Positions 1 to 10,340 of a stretch of DNA of 64,000 nucleotides are shown here, piece after piece (positions within the stretch are counted from its first letter, which is position 1; each line of letters starts with the position of its first letter). This DNA comes from Coturnix japonica (lineage: Eukaryota > Chordata > Aves > Galliformes > Phasianidae): contig NC_029542.1 of NCBI RefSeq assembly GCF_001577835.2, forward strand, positions 841,524 to 905,523, written 5' to 3'. Made by a program: the position numbers and the translations under genes. A model generated the notes under the pieces. It did no database searches, had not been told where the DNA came from, and was given only the letters and a program-made list of their open reading frames with translations.

Positions 1-782
1 GCGGCCTTGTGTTGGAACAGAAACCCTTCCATGTGGCTGCTGGCTGCTCCCTCCATTAGCTTTGCAGCAGGTTGAGCTTTGGGCTGTGTTGGCAGCAGGT
101 ATAAACGGGCAGAGCTCTGACAAACAGACTCACCTCTGTCCCCCCTGCATCCACAAAGACACCCAAAGCCAATCGGTAGGGTTTGTTCCTGCATGGCTCG
201 GCCTCACGACGGCTGCTTCCTCCCAGGTGCATTCATTCTTTTTGCTGAATGCCACAGAAATTGGCTGCTTTTCTCTATGACATGAGATCTGCTCTGAACT
301 CCCCATCCTTCCCCTCCTTGTGGGTGTCCTCCTGCACTGCTGTCCCTTAGCAATGACAGAAACCTCACACTGCTTGACAGCCACATAAACACCAGCGGCC
401 TGAAACGTGCTTTAAACAACCAACTTCTCCTTAAGCTGTTGAGTTATTTGTGCTAAAGGTGCTCGGACCCACCACGAGCCTTTTTCTTTCTGTTTTGTTA
501 ATGATAATCCAGGTGAGAGGGGTGATTTTTGGAGGCTGGGCTGGGTGCTGGTGGTGCCCGTGCAGCCCTAATGAGGTACAGGGCAGCGTTACCACACAGC
601 TGCTTGGCCAGGAGTGGGGAGCAAAGTCCTGCCTGCTGTTAATGCTGCACGGCTGCACTTAACCCCATGGGCTCCAACACCCGGGGGGGGATGTGGGGTG
701 CAGGGGTTCTTCTACACAGAGGGCAGGTGGCACTGCAAATAGACGCATGGCACATAACTCTGCTGCCTTTCTCTCCCTGCAG
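1..782. other. No recognisable exon; probable ACBD4 intron
   Basis: No open frame here resembles a known protein and no convincing coding exon with flanking splice sites was found. The first exon seen at 783 begins in mid-codon, so this stretch is probably intron of the ACBD4-type gene, whose N-terminal acyl-CoA-binding domain must lie to the left of the window. A small undetected exon cannot be excluded. Confidence 0.5.
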
Positions 783-3656
783 ATGAGCAGCAGCAGCAGC
801 AGCAGCCGGCTGAGCAGGGCCAGGAGGAGCGAGAGAGCCAGGAGAGCCTGCAGGATGAGCTGCCCCAGGAGCAGCAGGAGCCAGGTTGGTCTCCCTGGTG
901 TGTCCAGCACCCGGCAGAGACCCCATGGAGGAGGCAGTGGTGACAGGGCTGGGCCGGGCCTCCGTCCCAACACAGAGCTGTTGGCTTCAGGCACGTCTGG
1001 TCCAACCCCGCCTGCGTGTCATGCAGGGCTGGGGCTTCTTGTGGGGCAGCTGCTGCCCCCAGTGTAACCCTGAGTGTGTTGGGTGTCTGTGCTCAGCGAC
1101 CTCACTGTGCTGAACTGCAGCCGAGGGATAAGAGCAATGCAGGGATGGACGGGGCGCCCTGGGAGCTGCACCTGGGTTTCTTGTGCAGCCCCTGGTGCTC
1201 ACACAGTGCTGGTATCTCTGTGCCCCCTGCTCACACACACGGCTCCCGTGTCCCTTTTTGCCCCCAGTGCCCTCCTTTGGTTGTGGGTGACGCTTTGTGG
1301 CCCCGAGCGGCAGCACCGAGCGCTTCTCCTGATCCTCCCGCTGAGGATGGTGGCCCTGCTCTGTGCACCCAGCGCTGCTTTCTGCTTTCTGGCCGTGCTG
1401 AGCTTTAACCCCACGCTCACAGCGGCTCCGCAGCCACGTCCCGTCACGCCGGCGCTGCCTGTGCTTCATTGCAGGAGCGGGGCCGGCTCCTGCTGCCGAC
1501 ACGCACCAGGGCAGCCAGGGCACCAGCGACTCGGAGGGGGAAGTGTTCAGCGATCCCATGGAGCAGATGGAGCACCAGCAGGTAACGTCCCCCGGGCTGT
1601 GCTGGGCCGTGATGGGGTCCCGGTACCCCCAACCCCCCCATCCATGCAGGCGCTGCCATCGGCTTCTCACCGCTTTCCTGGCAGCTGTGACCCCCCCTGA
1701 GCTCCCGGGGGGGGTTGGACGCGCATCCCGGCGCTCTGAGGTCGCTGTTCTCTCCGTGTCAGGCCGGGCGGCTGCTGGCGGAGCGGGGGCCGGTCCCAAA
1801 GAGCGGCCCGGCCGGGTGCGAGGCTGGGCGGGCGGAGCGGGGTGAAGGCAGAAGACGGGAGGGGAGCGGCGGTGCCGACCTGGCGGCCCGGGGCGCTGAT
1901 GGAGGTGGGTGCAGCTCGGCTCCCGCTGCTCCCTGCCCGCCTGCGGTGTGTGTGTGCGGGCTGAGCGCCGGCACCGCCGGTGGTCGGCAGCCACCAACCC
2001 GCCCTGTTCATCCCCCGGCCCCCAGGCAGCTCGATGCTTCCCCTCCGGGACGGATCCCCGTTATTGTCCCGCTGTGCTGAATGCTGGACATCCTTCAGCT
2101 TCAGCGCCGTGCAGCCCCGCCAGCAGCAAACGCTCGGTGCCCCCGGATAATACGGGCGTGCCAGGGGGGGCCGGGGCTCTCCGTGGGGCCGGGGCTCTCC
2201 GTGGGGCTGGGGCTCTGTGGGGCCGGGGCTCTCCGTGGGGCCCGGCTCGGTGTCCCCGCAGGAGCCGGCCCAGGGTCGGTGCCCAGCAGGGACCCAGCGA
2301 GGGGCAGCCCTGGTGGCTGCTCCCGTCCTGCCGGGCATTGATGCTCTGCCGCCCCCCGCAGCCCACAACTCTCGGTTCCCCGCTGCTGTTCCTGCGAAGC
2401 TCCGGGGCTGCCTGACCTCGGGGGTTAACTTGTAACGAGGCCGATAAAAGCGGCTCTGGGGGCCGAGGAGCGGCCGAGCTTCTGCCGGCACCTGCCGGTC
2501 TGCGGGCGGCCGGGCTTATCGCGGCAGCGGGGCGGGTTTGGGGCCGAGACGTGGCGATCCTCCATCCAACAGCGCCGGGACACGCAGCCCCGCTGCTCCC
2601 AGTGCAGCGCCCACCCCGAGCCCACGGCCCGCTCCGCTCGTGGCTGAGCGCCGCCTCCCCTTGCTCCCGCAGAGCGGCTCGTTGAGGATGATGCGGGGAG
2701 CCCGGCCGAGCCCCGCGCCGCGGAGCAGCTGCCGCTACCGGAGCTGGACGCCCACGTGGCCGTTACCGTGCGGGCCCTGCAGGACGACATGAAGCGCGTG
2801 TTGGAGCGGCTGAGCGAGCTGGAGCTGCTCGCATCCACGCAGGTACGAGGCACCGCTCCCACGGGTGGGCAGCGCGGGGGGGGCCGGGGCGGGGCCGAAT
2901 CGCGGCCCTCGAATCTGCCCGAGGAACGAGCGGGGAGCGCTGCCCCGAGATCCACGTTATCCCCGAAATCCACGTTATTCCCGAGATCCCCATGGCCCCG
3001 AGATCTACATCGTCCTGAGATCCCCATGGCCCCATATATCCCCATGGCCCCATATATCCCTATGGCCCCGAGATCCTCATTACCCCCTCGAGATCCCCAT
3101 TGCCCCGAGATCCCCACTACCCTCGAGATCCACGTTATCTCCTCTATCCCCATCGCCCCCATATCCCCATGGCCCCGGGTGCTGAGCACATCGCATGACG
3201 GGGCTGCGGTGTCTGCCCGTGGTTCCTGGCTGTGCCCCACAACCGCTCCTGTTGCAGGACCCGGCTGGGGCGGATCCCGAAGAGCTGCTGGTGCAGGTGA
3301 GGGGCTGTAAGGCAGCGCCTGTACCGCCCTGCCCGGCCGTAGGGCGCTGCTGTGAGCCGGGCTGTGCCGCTGGTCGGGCCGGGGAGGGGAGGGGTCCCGC
3401 AGCGGGGCGGGGGAGGGGACGGGTGTGAGCGGCGCGTCCCGTCCGGTGCATCGTCGCTGACAGCAGCGGTGGGAGCCCGGCGGGACGGCGGCCACGAGCC
3501 GTGTTGTTGTGTGCCGCCCCCCACGCGTGTCCGTGCCCCGTCCAGGCCGAGTCCCCGTGGCCGCTCCCCGCGTCCCCGCACACGCTGCTGTTCCTCGTGG
3601 CGTGGCCGTTCGTCACGCAGTGGCTGCTGCGGCGCTGGCGGGGCAGGAAGAGGTGA
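783..3656 (+). CDS. ACBD4: Acyl-CoA-binding domain protein 4/5-like, C-terminal six exons (partial)
   Basis: Tail-anchored acyl-CoA-binding protein, a family that binds long-chain acyl-CoA at the peroxisome or ER surface; the ACB domain itself lies outside the window. Coding exons read 783-884, 1475-1581, 1763-1904, 2673-2842, 3258-3296 and 3546-3656 (TGA). All are flanked by AG/GT and join in phase. The first is Glu/Gln-rich with a Q6 run. The second carries the family block SDSEGEVFSDPMEQME. The fourth has a coiled-coil segment (VTVRALQDDMKRVLERLSEL). The last encodes a hydrophobic anchor (HTLLFLVAWPFVTQWLL) followed by a basic tail ending RGRKR. ACBD4 precedes HEXIM1 in human 17q21.31, which favours ACBD4 over ACBD5. 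A short tandem repeat sits in the intron at about 2990-3180. The third exon (AGRLLAERG...) is low complexity and the least certain part. Confidence 0.82.
2160..2240. repeat. GC-rich short tandem repeat in ACBD4 intron
   Basis: About four imperfect copies of a GGGGCCGGGGCTCTCCGT-like unit are visible directly. It lies in the intron between the third and fourth exons seen and encodes nothing. Confidence 0.7.
2948..3180. repeat. Minisatellite in ACBD4 intron
   Basis: Degenerate units built on CGAGATCC / CCCCATGGCCCCATATAT run through the intron between 2842 and 3258. The plus strand is pyrimidine-rich, and its style resembles the larger array at 54060-54840. Confidence 0.75.
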
Positions 3657-3838
3657 CGAGGTGACGAGGAGCCGCGGCCTCACGGGCCCCACGCAGCCGG
3701 TCCCGGTTCCCGGTTCGGCTCCTCCTGCACCACGAAGCACGAACCGCCGGCGGCTCCGGGCGGAACGGCCGCGGGGTGCGGGGGGGACCCGCGGGGACAC
3801 GGACGGCAGCGGGGTCAGAGCGGGGTCAGCCCGACCCC

Positions 3839-3844
3839 ATTAAA
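3839..3844 (+). terminator. Poly(A) signal ATTAAA for ACBD4
   Basis: ATTAAA lies 183 bases after the ACBD4 stop codon and is followed by a G/T-containing stretch. It is the only canonical-type signal before the HEXIM1 promoter. Confidence 0.55.
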
Positions 3845-4499
3845 GTTGCCTTTTCAGTGCGGCTGTGGCTGTGTGCGCTGCAATGGGGGGGGGGGGGGCA
3901 CCGAACCTTTGGCACCGGGCACCGAACGGGACCAACCACCTGTTGGACGGGCATGGCCCGCTGCCAGCCGCCCCCCGGCTCGGCTCGGTTCGGTTCGGCA
4001 CGTGACCCCATCGTAGCGATGCATCGTTTGCAGCGGATCCCCCGGCCCCGGTGCGGTGTTGTCGATCCATGGTCGCCCCGCAGCCCCGTCCCGCCCCGCT
4101 CACACCGACCAGGTGCCGACGCGCCCATCCCCCAACGCAACAAAAAAGGGACGCGGCGCCTTTAAGGCGGGACTCGCTGCGCCCCGTTTGTTTACATCTC
4201 CCTCCGCGCGGCCTGAGCCGCATCACATCGTCACATCCATCACATCGCATCACACAGCGGCGGCTCCGCGATTCCTCCGCCCGGATCCCCCGTCCTTTCC
4301 CTCATTCCGTCCCGCTCTGCCCCCATCCCCCCCCGCTCCCTCTGTCCGCTCCATGCTCCGGTTCCGGTTCCGTCCATCCCCGCTCGGTGTCGCTCCGCGT
4401 CGCGGACTCTTTGGTCCGCCCCATTTCTGGGGGTCTCTTGTTGCTGAAGGTCGCACCCGCAGCTCCCCCCTCCGAGAGTGGTACGGCCCCGGCCCGCCC

Positions 4500-4680
4500 C
4501 CTTCCTGCTATTGGCTGAGAAGCGCGAGCGACGTTTCGCTCCGCCAATCGGATCTCGGCCGGCCGAACGGCGAGGGGGCGTGTCTGAGCGGTACGCCCCG
4601 CCCCTCGCGCACTCCGATTGGCCTCGGGGCGGGGCGCGCAGCGCGCCTGCGCGGGTCGCGCGCGGCTATATAAGGCGGCG
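4500..4680 (+). promoter_or_regulatory. HEXIM1 core promoter (CCAAT, GC boxes, TATA)
   Basis: A CpG-rich block holds ATTGG at 4510-4514, CCAAT at 4544-4548 and ATTGG at 4617-4621. GC boxes (CCCCGCCCC, GGGGCGGGG) follow at about 4595-4635, and a clear TATA box (TATATAAG) lies at 4667-4674. Transcription should start near 4695-4705, giving a GC-rich 5' leader of about 230 bases before the ATG at 4928. A tight TATA box together with CCAAT boxes fits an inducible, intronless gene. Confidence 0.8.
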
Positions 4681-4927
4681 GAGCGGGTGGGGAGCGGCAG
4701 TCGGGAGGCGGCGGCGGCGGGTCGCGGTGGCGGCGCGGGGCGGGGGGAGGGCAGAGCAGGGCGGGAGCGGAGCGGAGGGAGGAGGAGAAGGAGGCGGCGG
4801 CGCGTGCCATGCGCGCGGGGGGGGCGGGCCCGGCGGCGTTAACCCCTGTCTGGCCGTGACCCCGCGGCACGGGGCGGCGGGCGGCTCCGATGTAGCGTCC
4901 GTCCGAGCGGCAGCGGAGCGCGCAGCC

Positions 4928-5773
4928 ATGGCCGACGCCGAGCGCGCCCCGGAGGCGGCGCCCGCGGATCCCGAGCGGGGCGAAGCGCAGCCGGACGGGG
5001 ACGGGGACGGCGGGCGGCTGCAGCACCGACAGGACGCGGCGGAGGCGGCGGGGGACGCGGGGGACCACGAGGCGCGGCCGGCGGAGGGCGGCGAGGGGCA
5101 GCCCGGGCTCAGGCCGCGGTACCGCGCCGCCGTGGGGCGCGCCCAGGAGTGGCCCGCCAAGAAGAAGCACCGGCGGCGGCCGTCGAAGAACAAGCGGCGC
5201 TGGAAGCCCTACTCGAAACTGAGCTGGGAGGAGAAGCAGCAGTTCGACGAGCGGCAGAGTCTGCGCGCGTCCAGGCTCCGCGCGGAGATGTTCGCCAAGG
5301 GGCAGCCCGTGGCCCCGTACAACACCACGCAGTTCCTGATGGAGGACCACGACCAGGAGGAGCCCGACCTGAAAACCGGGCTGTACCCGCGGCGAAACGC
5401 CGCCAAATCGGACGATACGAGCGAGGAGGATTTCCTGGAGGAGGCGGCCGAGGAGGACGGCGGCAGCGACGGGATGGGGGGCGACGGCAGCGAGTTCCTG
5501 CAGAGGGACTTCTCGGAGACGTACGAGCGGTACCACGTGGAGAGTCTGCAGAACATGAGCAAGCAGGAGCTGGTGAAGGAGTACCTGGAGCTGGAGAAGT
5601 GCCTCTCCCGCATGGAGGACGAGAACAACCGCCTGCGGATGGAGAGCAAGAAACACGGCGAGGCGGCGGAGGCGGCGCGGCTGCTGGAGCTGGAGGTGGA
5701 TCGACTGCGGGCAGAGAACCTGCAGCTGCTGCGGGAGAGGGACGTGCGAGCGGCGGAGGCGGCTCCGGAGTGA
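4928..5773 (+). CDS. HEXIM1: HEXIM1, 7SK snRNP inhibitor of P-TEFb
   Basis: Nuclear protein that binds 7SK RNA and, once bound, inhibits CDK9-cyclin T (P-TEFb), restraining RNA polymerase II pause release. It is a single intronless exon of 281 codons. Visible parts are an acidic, Gly/Ala-rich N-terminus; the arginine-rich RNA-binding and nuclear-localisation segment starting at about residue 78 (KKKHRRRPSKNKRRWKPY); the P-TEFb-inhibitory PYNT motif at residues 130-133, followed by the conserved FLMEDHD...EEPDL block; an acidic stretch; and a C-terminal coiled coil (about 205-275) that in the family dimerises and contacts cyclin T. The ATG at 4928 is chosen because it lies downstream of the TATA box; the open frame extends upstream only through promoter DNA. 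It is shorter than human HEXIM1 (359 aa), mainly in the N-terminus, and close to human HEXIM2 in length. Synteny supports HEXIM1. Confidence 0.96.
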   Translation: MADAERAPEAAPADPERGEAQPDGDGDGGRLQHRQDAAEAAGDAGDHEARPAEGGEGQPGLRPRYRAAVGRAQEWPAKKKHRRRPSKNKRRWKPYSKLSWEEKQQFDERQSLRASRLRAEMFAKGQPVAPYNTTQFLMEDHDQEEPDLKTGLYPRRNAAKSDDTSEEDFLEEAAEEDGGSDGMGGDGSEFLQRDFSETYERYHVESLQNMSKQELVKEYLELEKCLSRMEDENNRLRMESKKHGEAAEAARLLELEVDRLRAENLQLLRERDVRAAEAAPE

Positions 5774-5899
5774 GCGACCCTCGGAGCGGAGCTGCGGGAC
5801 GCGGCGCTCAGCTCAGCCCTCCCCCTTTGGAGGCGGGTGGGGAGGGGTCGCTGTCAACGTGAACTCATGATGATGCTTTTCTTTCCCTTTCCCCTCCTC

Positions 5900-5975
5900 C
5901 CCGTGTGTGTGTGTGTGTGTGTAAAAACCAAAAAGGAGAAAAAAAGAAGAAGAAAAAAAAAAGGAAAAAAAAGTG
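5900..5975 (+). repeat. (GT)n then A-rich tract in HEXIM1 3' UTR
   Basis: A short GT run (about 5903-5921) is followed by an A/G-rich stretch with few other bases. It lies between the HEXIM1 stop codon and its poly(A) signals, so it is probably transcribed. Confidence 0.75.
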
Positions 5976-6002
5976 TAAATTGGCCAAAACTGACTATAAA
6001 AA

Positions 6003-6038
6003 AATAAATAATAATAAATAATAGAGAGGTCTAATAAA
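6003..6038 (+). terminator. HEXIM1 poly(A) signals
   Basis: AATAAA occurs at 6003-6008 and again at 6033-6038, with overlapping AATAAATAATAATAAA-type sequence between them. They lie about 230 to 265 bases after the stop codon. Confidence 0.75.
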
Positions 6039-6039
6039 T

Positions 6040-7690
6040 TTAATGACTTGTAACTGGAACAGCTTCGGTCTGGTTTATGGGGGATGCCCCGAGTTTCCTC
6101 CCACCTGGGGACGCAGCTCGGATGGTTTCGGTGCGTTCTGTGCTCCGTGCACCGGGACCCCTCGGTACCGGGGGGCAGCGCTCACACCTCCCTCAGGGCT
6201 TTGGAAGCCGCAGCGATTCGCTCATCTAAAGGCTCGACTCGTTTTCCTGCCTCCTCCTCCTCGGGGGCTCCCCATAAACGCTCCTAGTGCCAGAAATGGG
6301 GCTTTAAAAGTTCTTTTCCAGCGGAGGAGAGAGAGAAGTTGTGGTGTCAGCAGCGCTGGGAAAGGGGGGGGGGTGAAGGGGAGGGGGCTGTACCTGAGGG
6401 GGGGGGACAGGACGGGGAGCTGAGGGGGGGATGGGGACGGCGAAGGGGCTGAGCCGCTGTTGTGTAACCGAGGGCAGGATGGGCGCGATGGAACAGCTCG
6501 CAGAGGAGGCAGCTCCGCACCTACGGGGGCAGGTTTATTTCATAACGAACGTCAGCCCCGGGGAAAAGGGAAGATGCCGTGGGGCTCCATGGGCTGCTAT
6601 GGGGCTGCTATGGGGCTGCTATGGGGCTTATAGGGCTGCTATGGGGCTGCTATGGGGCTGCAGGCAGATCCCAGCACAGCTCGGCCAAACAATCGTAGTG
6701 TTGGAGCGGAGCTGCCCCGCAGTGTCTCCCTTTCTTTCCCTTCCCTCTGCCATGACAGCGGCAGCGCTGGGCCGGCTGCGGGGCTGTGCCGCATCTCCGT
6801 GCGTCGGAGCGGGCTGAGTTAATTGGGATCTCAGTCGTTAGGAGCGGGCTGCGTTAATTGGGATCTCACTCGTTAGCGGCCATCGCTCGGGGAGCAGCAG
6901 CAGCAGCAGCAGCAGCACAGCGGCCCGCAGAGGCTCCTGCTCCACCTGGAGCCCCGCAGCGCCGCACCGGGCGGACTCGGCTCCTCCCGGTACAACGGAG
7001 GGTCCGAGCACGGGCAGCACCGACAGCTCCGGGCACCTGGAGGGGGAGGAAGCAGACAAGGAAGCGGCGGGAGCAATGTAGCAGCCGGGCAGTTACTAAG
7101 TGATGGCAGCGCTCACACAGGCCGCCCTGCACCCGCTGACCCCAACGCGGTTACATTGAATTCATAGGAGCGGCCCTTCATTCCATTAACCCGCAATCAC
7201 TGCAGCATCGGCACCGACTGACACTGACACTGACCCACCAACTCCCCGACCCTACTTCGATTGGACCAACTTCATTCCGCTTAATGAAGGAGCCTTAATG
7301 CACTAATTGCTCCTTAATCCACCTCCTGCACTCACACTCCGGGGGTCCGGGACGCCCCGCTCGGCCTCCAGCCGCTCCTACGGGCAGGAAGCAGCAGCTC
7401 AGCTCAGCTCAGCTCAGCTCGGCTCCTTCCAAACGCTGCTGCAAAAAGGGAAGGAGTCCATTGCAACTGCACGACAACGGCAGCACAAAGCGAAACCCGG
7501 AGCGGCTTTGGGACGGCCCCACTGGCTCCAGGGCCACCGATGCTTTACCCTTAGGACGCTCACTCACAGCTGCTCTATCACAACAGCACTGCGATGGAAG
7601 CAGGAGCCCCTTAGAAAGGAGCCTCTGTCCGTTCCTGCTCACTCCCCTTCGCTGTGAGCCCACCAACATCCCACCTCCAACAACCCACGT
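6040..7690. other. Intergenic region with small tandem repeats
   Basis: No gene was recognised. Repeats are visible: CTATGGGGCTG units at about 6590-6660; two copies of a 35-bp unit (6807-6841 and 6842-6876) containing TTAATTGGGATCTCA; (CAG)8 at about 6893-6917; and (CAGCT)n at about 7391-7422. Confidence 0.6.
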
Positions 7691-7709
7691 GGATGCACTA
7701 AGACACACT

Positions 7710-8085
7710 GAGCACCACGGAGCCTTTAGGGTTAGAAAAGACCTTTAAGACCCCCCCGAGTCCGACCCCACCCCACCTGCTGACACGGTGCCACATCCCC
7801 ACGGCTCCCGTTCTATTTCCTAACATCCAACCTGCTCCTCCCCTATGCAACACAATCCCATCCCCCTCATCCCATCGCTGTTACCTGGAGCAGAGGCCAA
7901 CCCCCTCCTCCCCGCCTCCTTTCAGGGCACTGCAGAGAGCAATAAGGCCCCTGAGCTCCTCACTGACCCATCCCTGCTCCCCTCTGTGCTCACACCTCTC
8001 ACAGCTCCATTCTGCAATACTCCAAGGCCTCGGTTCCTTCCTTGTGAGGGGCCCAGAGCTGAACACAGCACTGAAATAAAGCTCC
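7710..8085 (-). mobile_element. CR1 LINE fragment, 3' portion
   Basis: Read on the plus strand, this is the reverse complement of the avian CR1 3' region. It contains the recognisable phrases CATCGCTGTTACCTGGAG, CTCCTTTCAGGGCA, AGAGCAATAAGGCCCCTGAG and GTGAGGGGCCCAGAGCTGAACACAGCACT. It is diverged and 5'-truncated, so the copy is old and inactive. The identification rests on memory of CR1 consensus sequence. Confidence 0.75.
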
Positions 8086-8934
8086 CAGCTCAGAAATGCA
8101 AAGCTCCAGAGTGCAGGAGCTAATAGAGCAACGCAGGCATTCGTCAGCAAACCTGTTTCATCAGGACATTTTCTTCAACAGCAAGTTGTATAAATGGAAA
8201 ACAGCCCCATTTGCAACTGGCAGGTCCCACGTTTGACAGCAGGGCCCACACCCAGCCCCCCCAGTCGTGCTGTTTTACACCTGAACCAATTCCAACGCTG
8301 TTATTCCCCCAATTGGCCCCAGGTCGGGGCTCTGTGCTGCACAATGAGCTCCGGGCTCCCCCATGGCCGGGTGGGGCTTTTGTGTCGGGGTCTGGGGGGG
8401 GGGGTAGGTCCGTGTTGGCTGTGGGGGGTTCAGCAGTTCAGGGACCCGTGACCCCGAGATGAGTGAAGCTGAGGGGGATGTTCTCAGGGGGTTACGGTCA
8501 CACCTGGGGATGTTCTCAGGGTGTCACACCTGGGGCTCGTTTCTGGGGGTGCATTAAGTCCTGGCAGTGTCACCGTGTTCCTTTCCATGTTTCTAAACCA
8601 AAACGTCACTTTCACCACAAAAATGCGCCGTTTCCCCCCACTCTGCGCCCGCCGGGGTCACTCAGCTCCCGCTGCTCCCCCGGCTCGGCCCCATCTCGCA
8701 GTTTTTGCCCCAATCTCTGCAATCCCCCCCCGTCCCCATTGAGGCCCAACACCGGCCGCTCCGCCTCGTTCCCTTCACTTCGGCCTCCCCGGGGCCCTCC
8801 CCGCCCCGCAGCCCCGCACTCCTGAGAGGAACGGCCGCACCGCGCGGGCTCCGCCGCTCTCCTCGGGACTCGACACCGGAGGGAGCCGCTCCCCCGCGCT
8901 CCCGGTTCGGTTCGGTCCCATCGCAGCTCCCGGC

Positions 8935-9250
8935 CGCTCACCGGCCCCGTAGTGACGGGCAGCGAGGCCGGGCGCGAGCCCCCACACACACAAAATGGCG
9001 GCCGAGCCCTCACACCGCCCGCTCGTCCGCCATTGCCGCCGCCTCGTCCCGCTCGCCTTCCAACCAATCGGGCGCCGCCGTACTGCTGCCGGATATGGCG
9101 GCGGAGCCAATAGGAGGGAGAGGTGTAGAGGAAGGGGAAGGGTTGCGCTTCCGCCGCGAGGGTTTATGGGAGCTGTAGTCCTGCGCTGCGGCCGGCGTGA
9201 GAGGGCTGCAGCTCTGCGGACTTACTGTCCCATGATGCCTTGCGGCCCAC
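8935..9250. promoter_or_regulatory. Orphan CpG-island promoter, probably bidirectional
   Basis: Dense CpG DNA carries YY1-type motifs (AAAATGGCGGC from 8992, GCCATT near 9029, ATATGGCGGC near 9094) and two CCAAT boxes (9064-9068 and 9107-9111). It also has two ZNF143-like elements in opposite orientation: TGGGAGCTGTAGTC at about 9167-9180 and ACTTACTGTCCCATGATGCC extended by TTGCGG at 9220-9245. On the minus strand a GTGAGC donor follows at 8941/8940. No protein-coding gene is visible on either side within a few kilobases. Confidence 0.65.
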
Positions 9251-9379
9251 CTGTGCGACTCTGCGCCTGCGCGCTGTGGGTTTCCATGGCGACGGGTGCG
9301 GGATCTGCGGCCTGCTCTGGGCCTACCGGGCGCTGTTCGCTCCGCGCTGGGCCCGTGTCCGTATCCCTGCCCCCATCCC

Positions 9380-9790
9380 CAGCTCCAAGTCAAGTCCTCC
9401 CAGTCTCCAGCTCCCAGACCACACTTACTGACTATTCCCACTTCCCAGTTGTTTTTACCCCCCCTTTCAAAGCCCCCTGTGCCCCATTCCCACTGGAACC
9501 CAATGGTTCCCTTTGCCATTTCCCAGCTCCCAGTTCACATCTCCCAGCACCAAGTTCTCTATTCACTCTAATCACGTTCCTTAGTTCCCAGCTCAGTCCT
9601 TTGTTCTGAGCTCCCAGTTCCTAGATCCAAGTTCCCATTTACCATCTCTTCCCAATCCCTCGCTCCCAGCTCCCAGTTCCCACCCCACAGTTCCCAGAAC
9701 CAACCACCTGCTCCAGCCCCCACTTCTCAGATCCCAGTTCCAAGCTCCCAGTTCCCAGCCCTAAGCAACCAGTTAACACTTATCCCCAGG
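9380..9790. repeat. Degenerate TCCCAGTTCC-type minisatellite
   Basis: Irregular units of roughly 10-15 bases (CAGCTCCCAGTTCC) repeat through the block. The plus strand is strongly pyrimidine-rich. No coding potential was seen. Confidence 0.7.
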
Positions 9791-9794
9791 TCCT

Positions 9795-10340
9795 GCTTGG
9801 TGTCCCCAAAGTGTTCCTGTCCCCAGGTCCCTCAGTGCCTCCTGTGTCACCCATGCCCCATCTGCACCCCCAGGTCCCCTGAATCCCCCCAACATCCCCC
9901 TATGTCACCCCATGTCCCATACGTACTCCACGTCTCCCTGCATGTCCCAGGGTCACCCACCTGTCTCTGGGTCCTCCCAGGTCCCCGTGGTTTCAATGTG
10001 TCCCCATTCCCAGTGTCCTCAGGTCTCCCATCTCCCCCCCGTGTGCTCTGTGACCCTCATGTTGCTCACATACCTCCCTTGTTCACTGTGTCCTCAATGT
10101 CCCCCACGTATCCCCCATGTCCCCCATGTCTCCCCACATGGCCTTGTCCCCTGTGTCTTCCATGTACCCTACATCCCTGCACATCCTTCTCATGTTCCAT
10201 GTCTCCTCCATGTCCCCTGTGTCCCCCTATATGCTGTCCACGTCCCCTGTATTCCTGCAGTTCCCACATGTCCGTATGTCCTCCCTGTCCCCAGTGCTCC
10301 TCAGATGTCCCATGTCCCCTCCATGTGGCACTGCCCCCCA
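9795..10340. repeat. Degenerate CCCATGTCCC minisatellite
   Basis: Units such as GTCCCCCATGTCC and CCCCTGTGTC repeat with much variation. The minus strand carries G-runs with quadruplex potential. The long open frames across it are artefacts of the repeat. Confidence 0.7.

Noticed and set aside
693-1067. Plus-strand frame with a poly-serine run
   Set aside because: It is an alternative frame of the ACBD4 exon at 783-884. The Glu/Gln frame joins the next exon in phase and the serine frame does not.
987-2491. Long minus-strand open frames of 270-340 codons
   Set aside because: They lie opposite ACBD4 exons and introns in GC-rich DNA where stops are rare. Composition is Pro/Arg/Gly/Ala-rich without domains.
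4478-4927. 150-codon upstream extension of the HEXIM1 frame
   Set aside because: It covers the CCAAT boxes, GC boxes and TATA box, and has random GC-rich composition. The conserved protein starts at the ATG at 4928.
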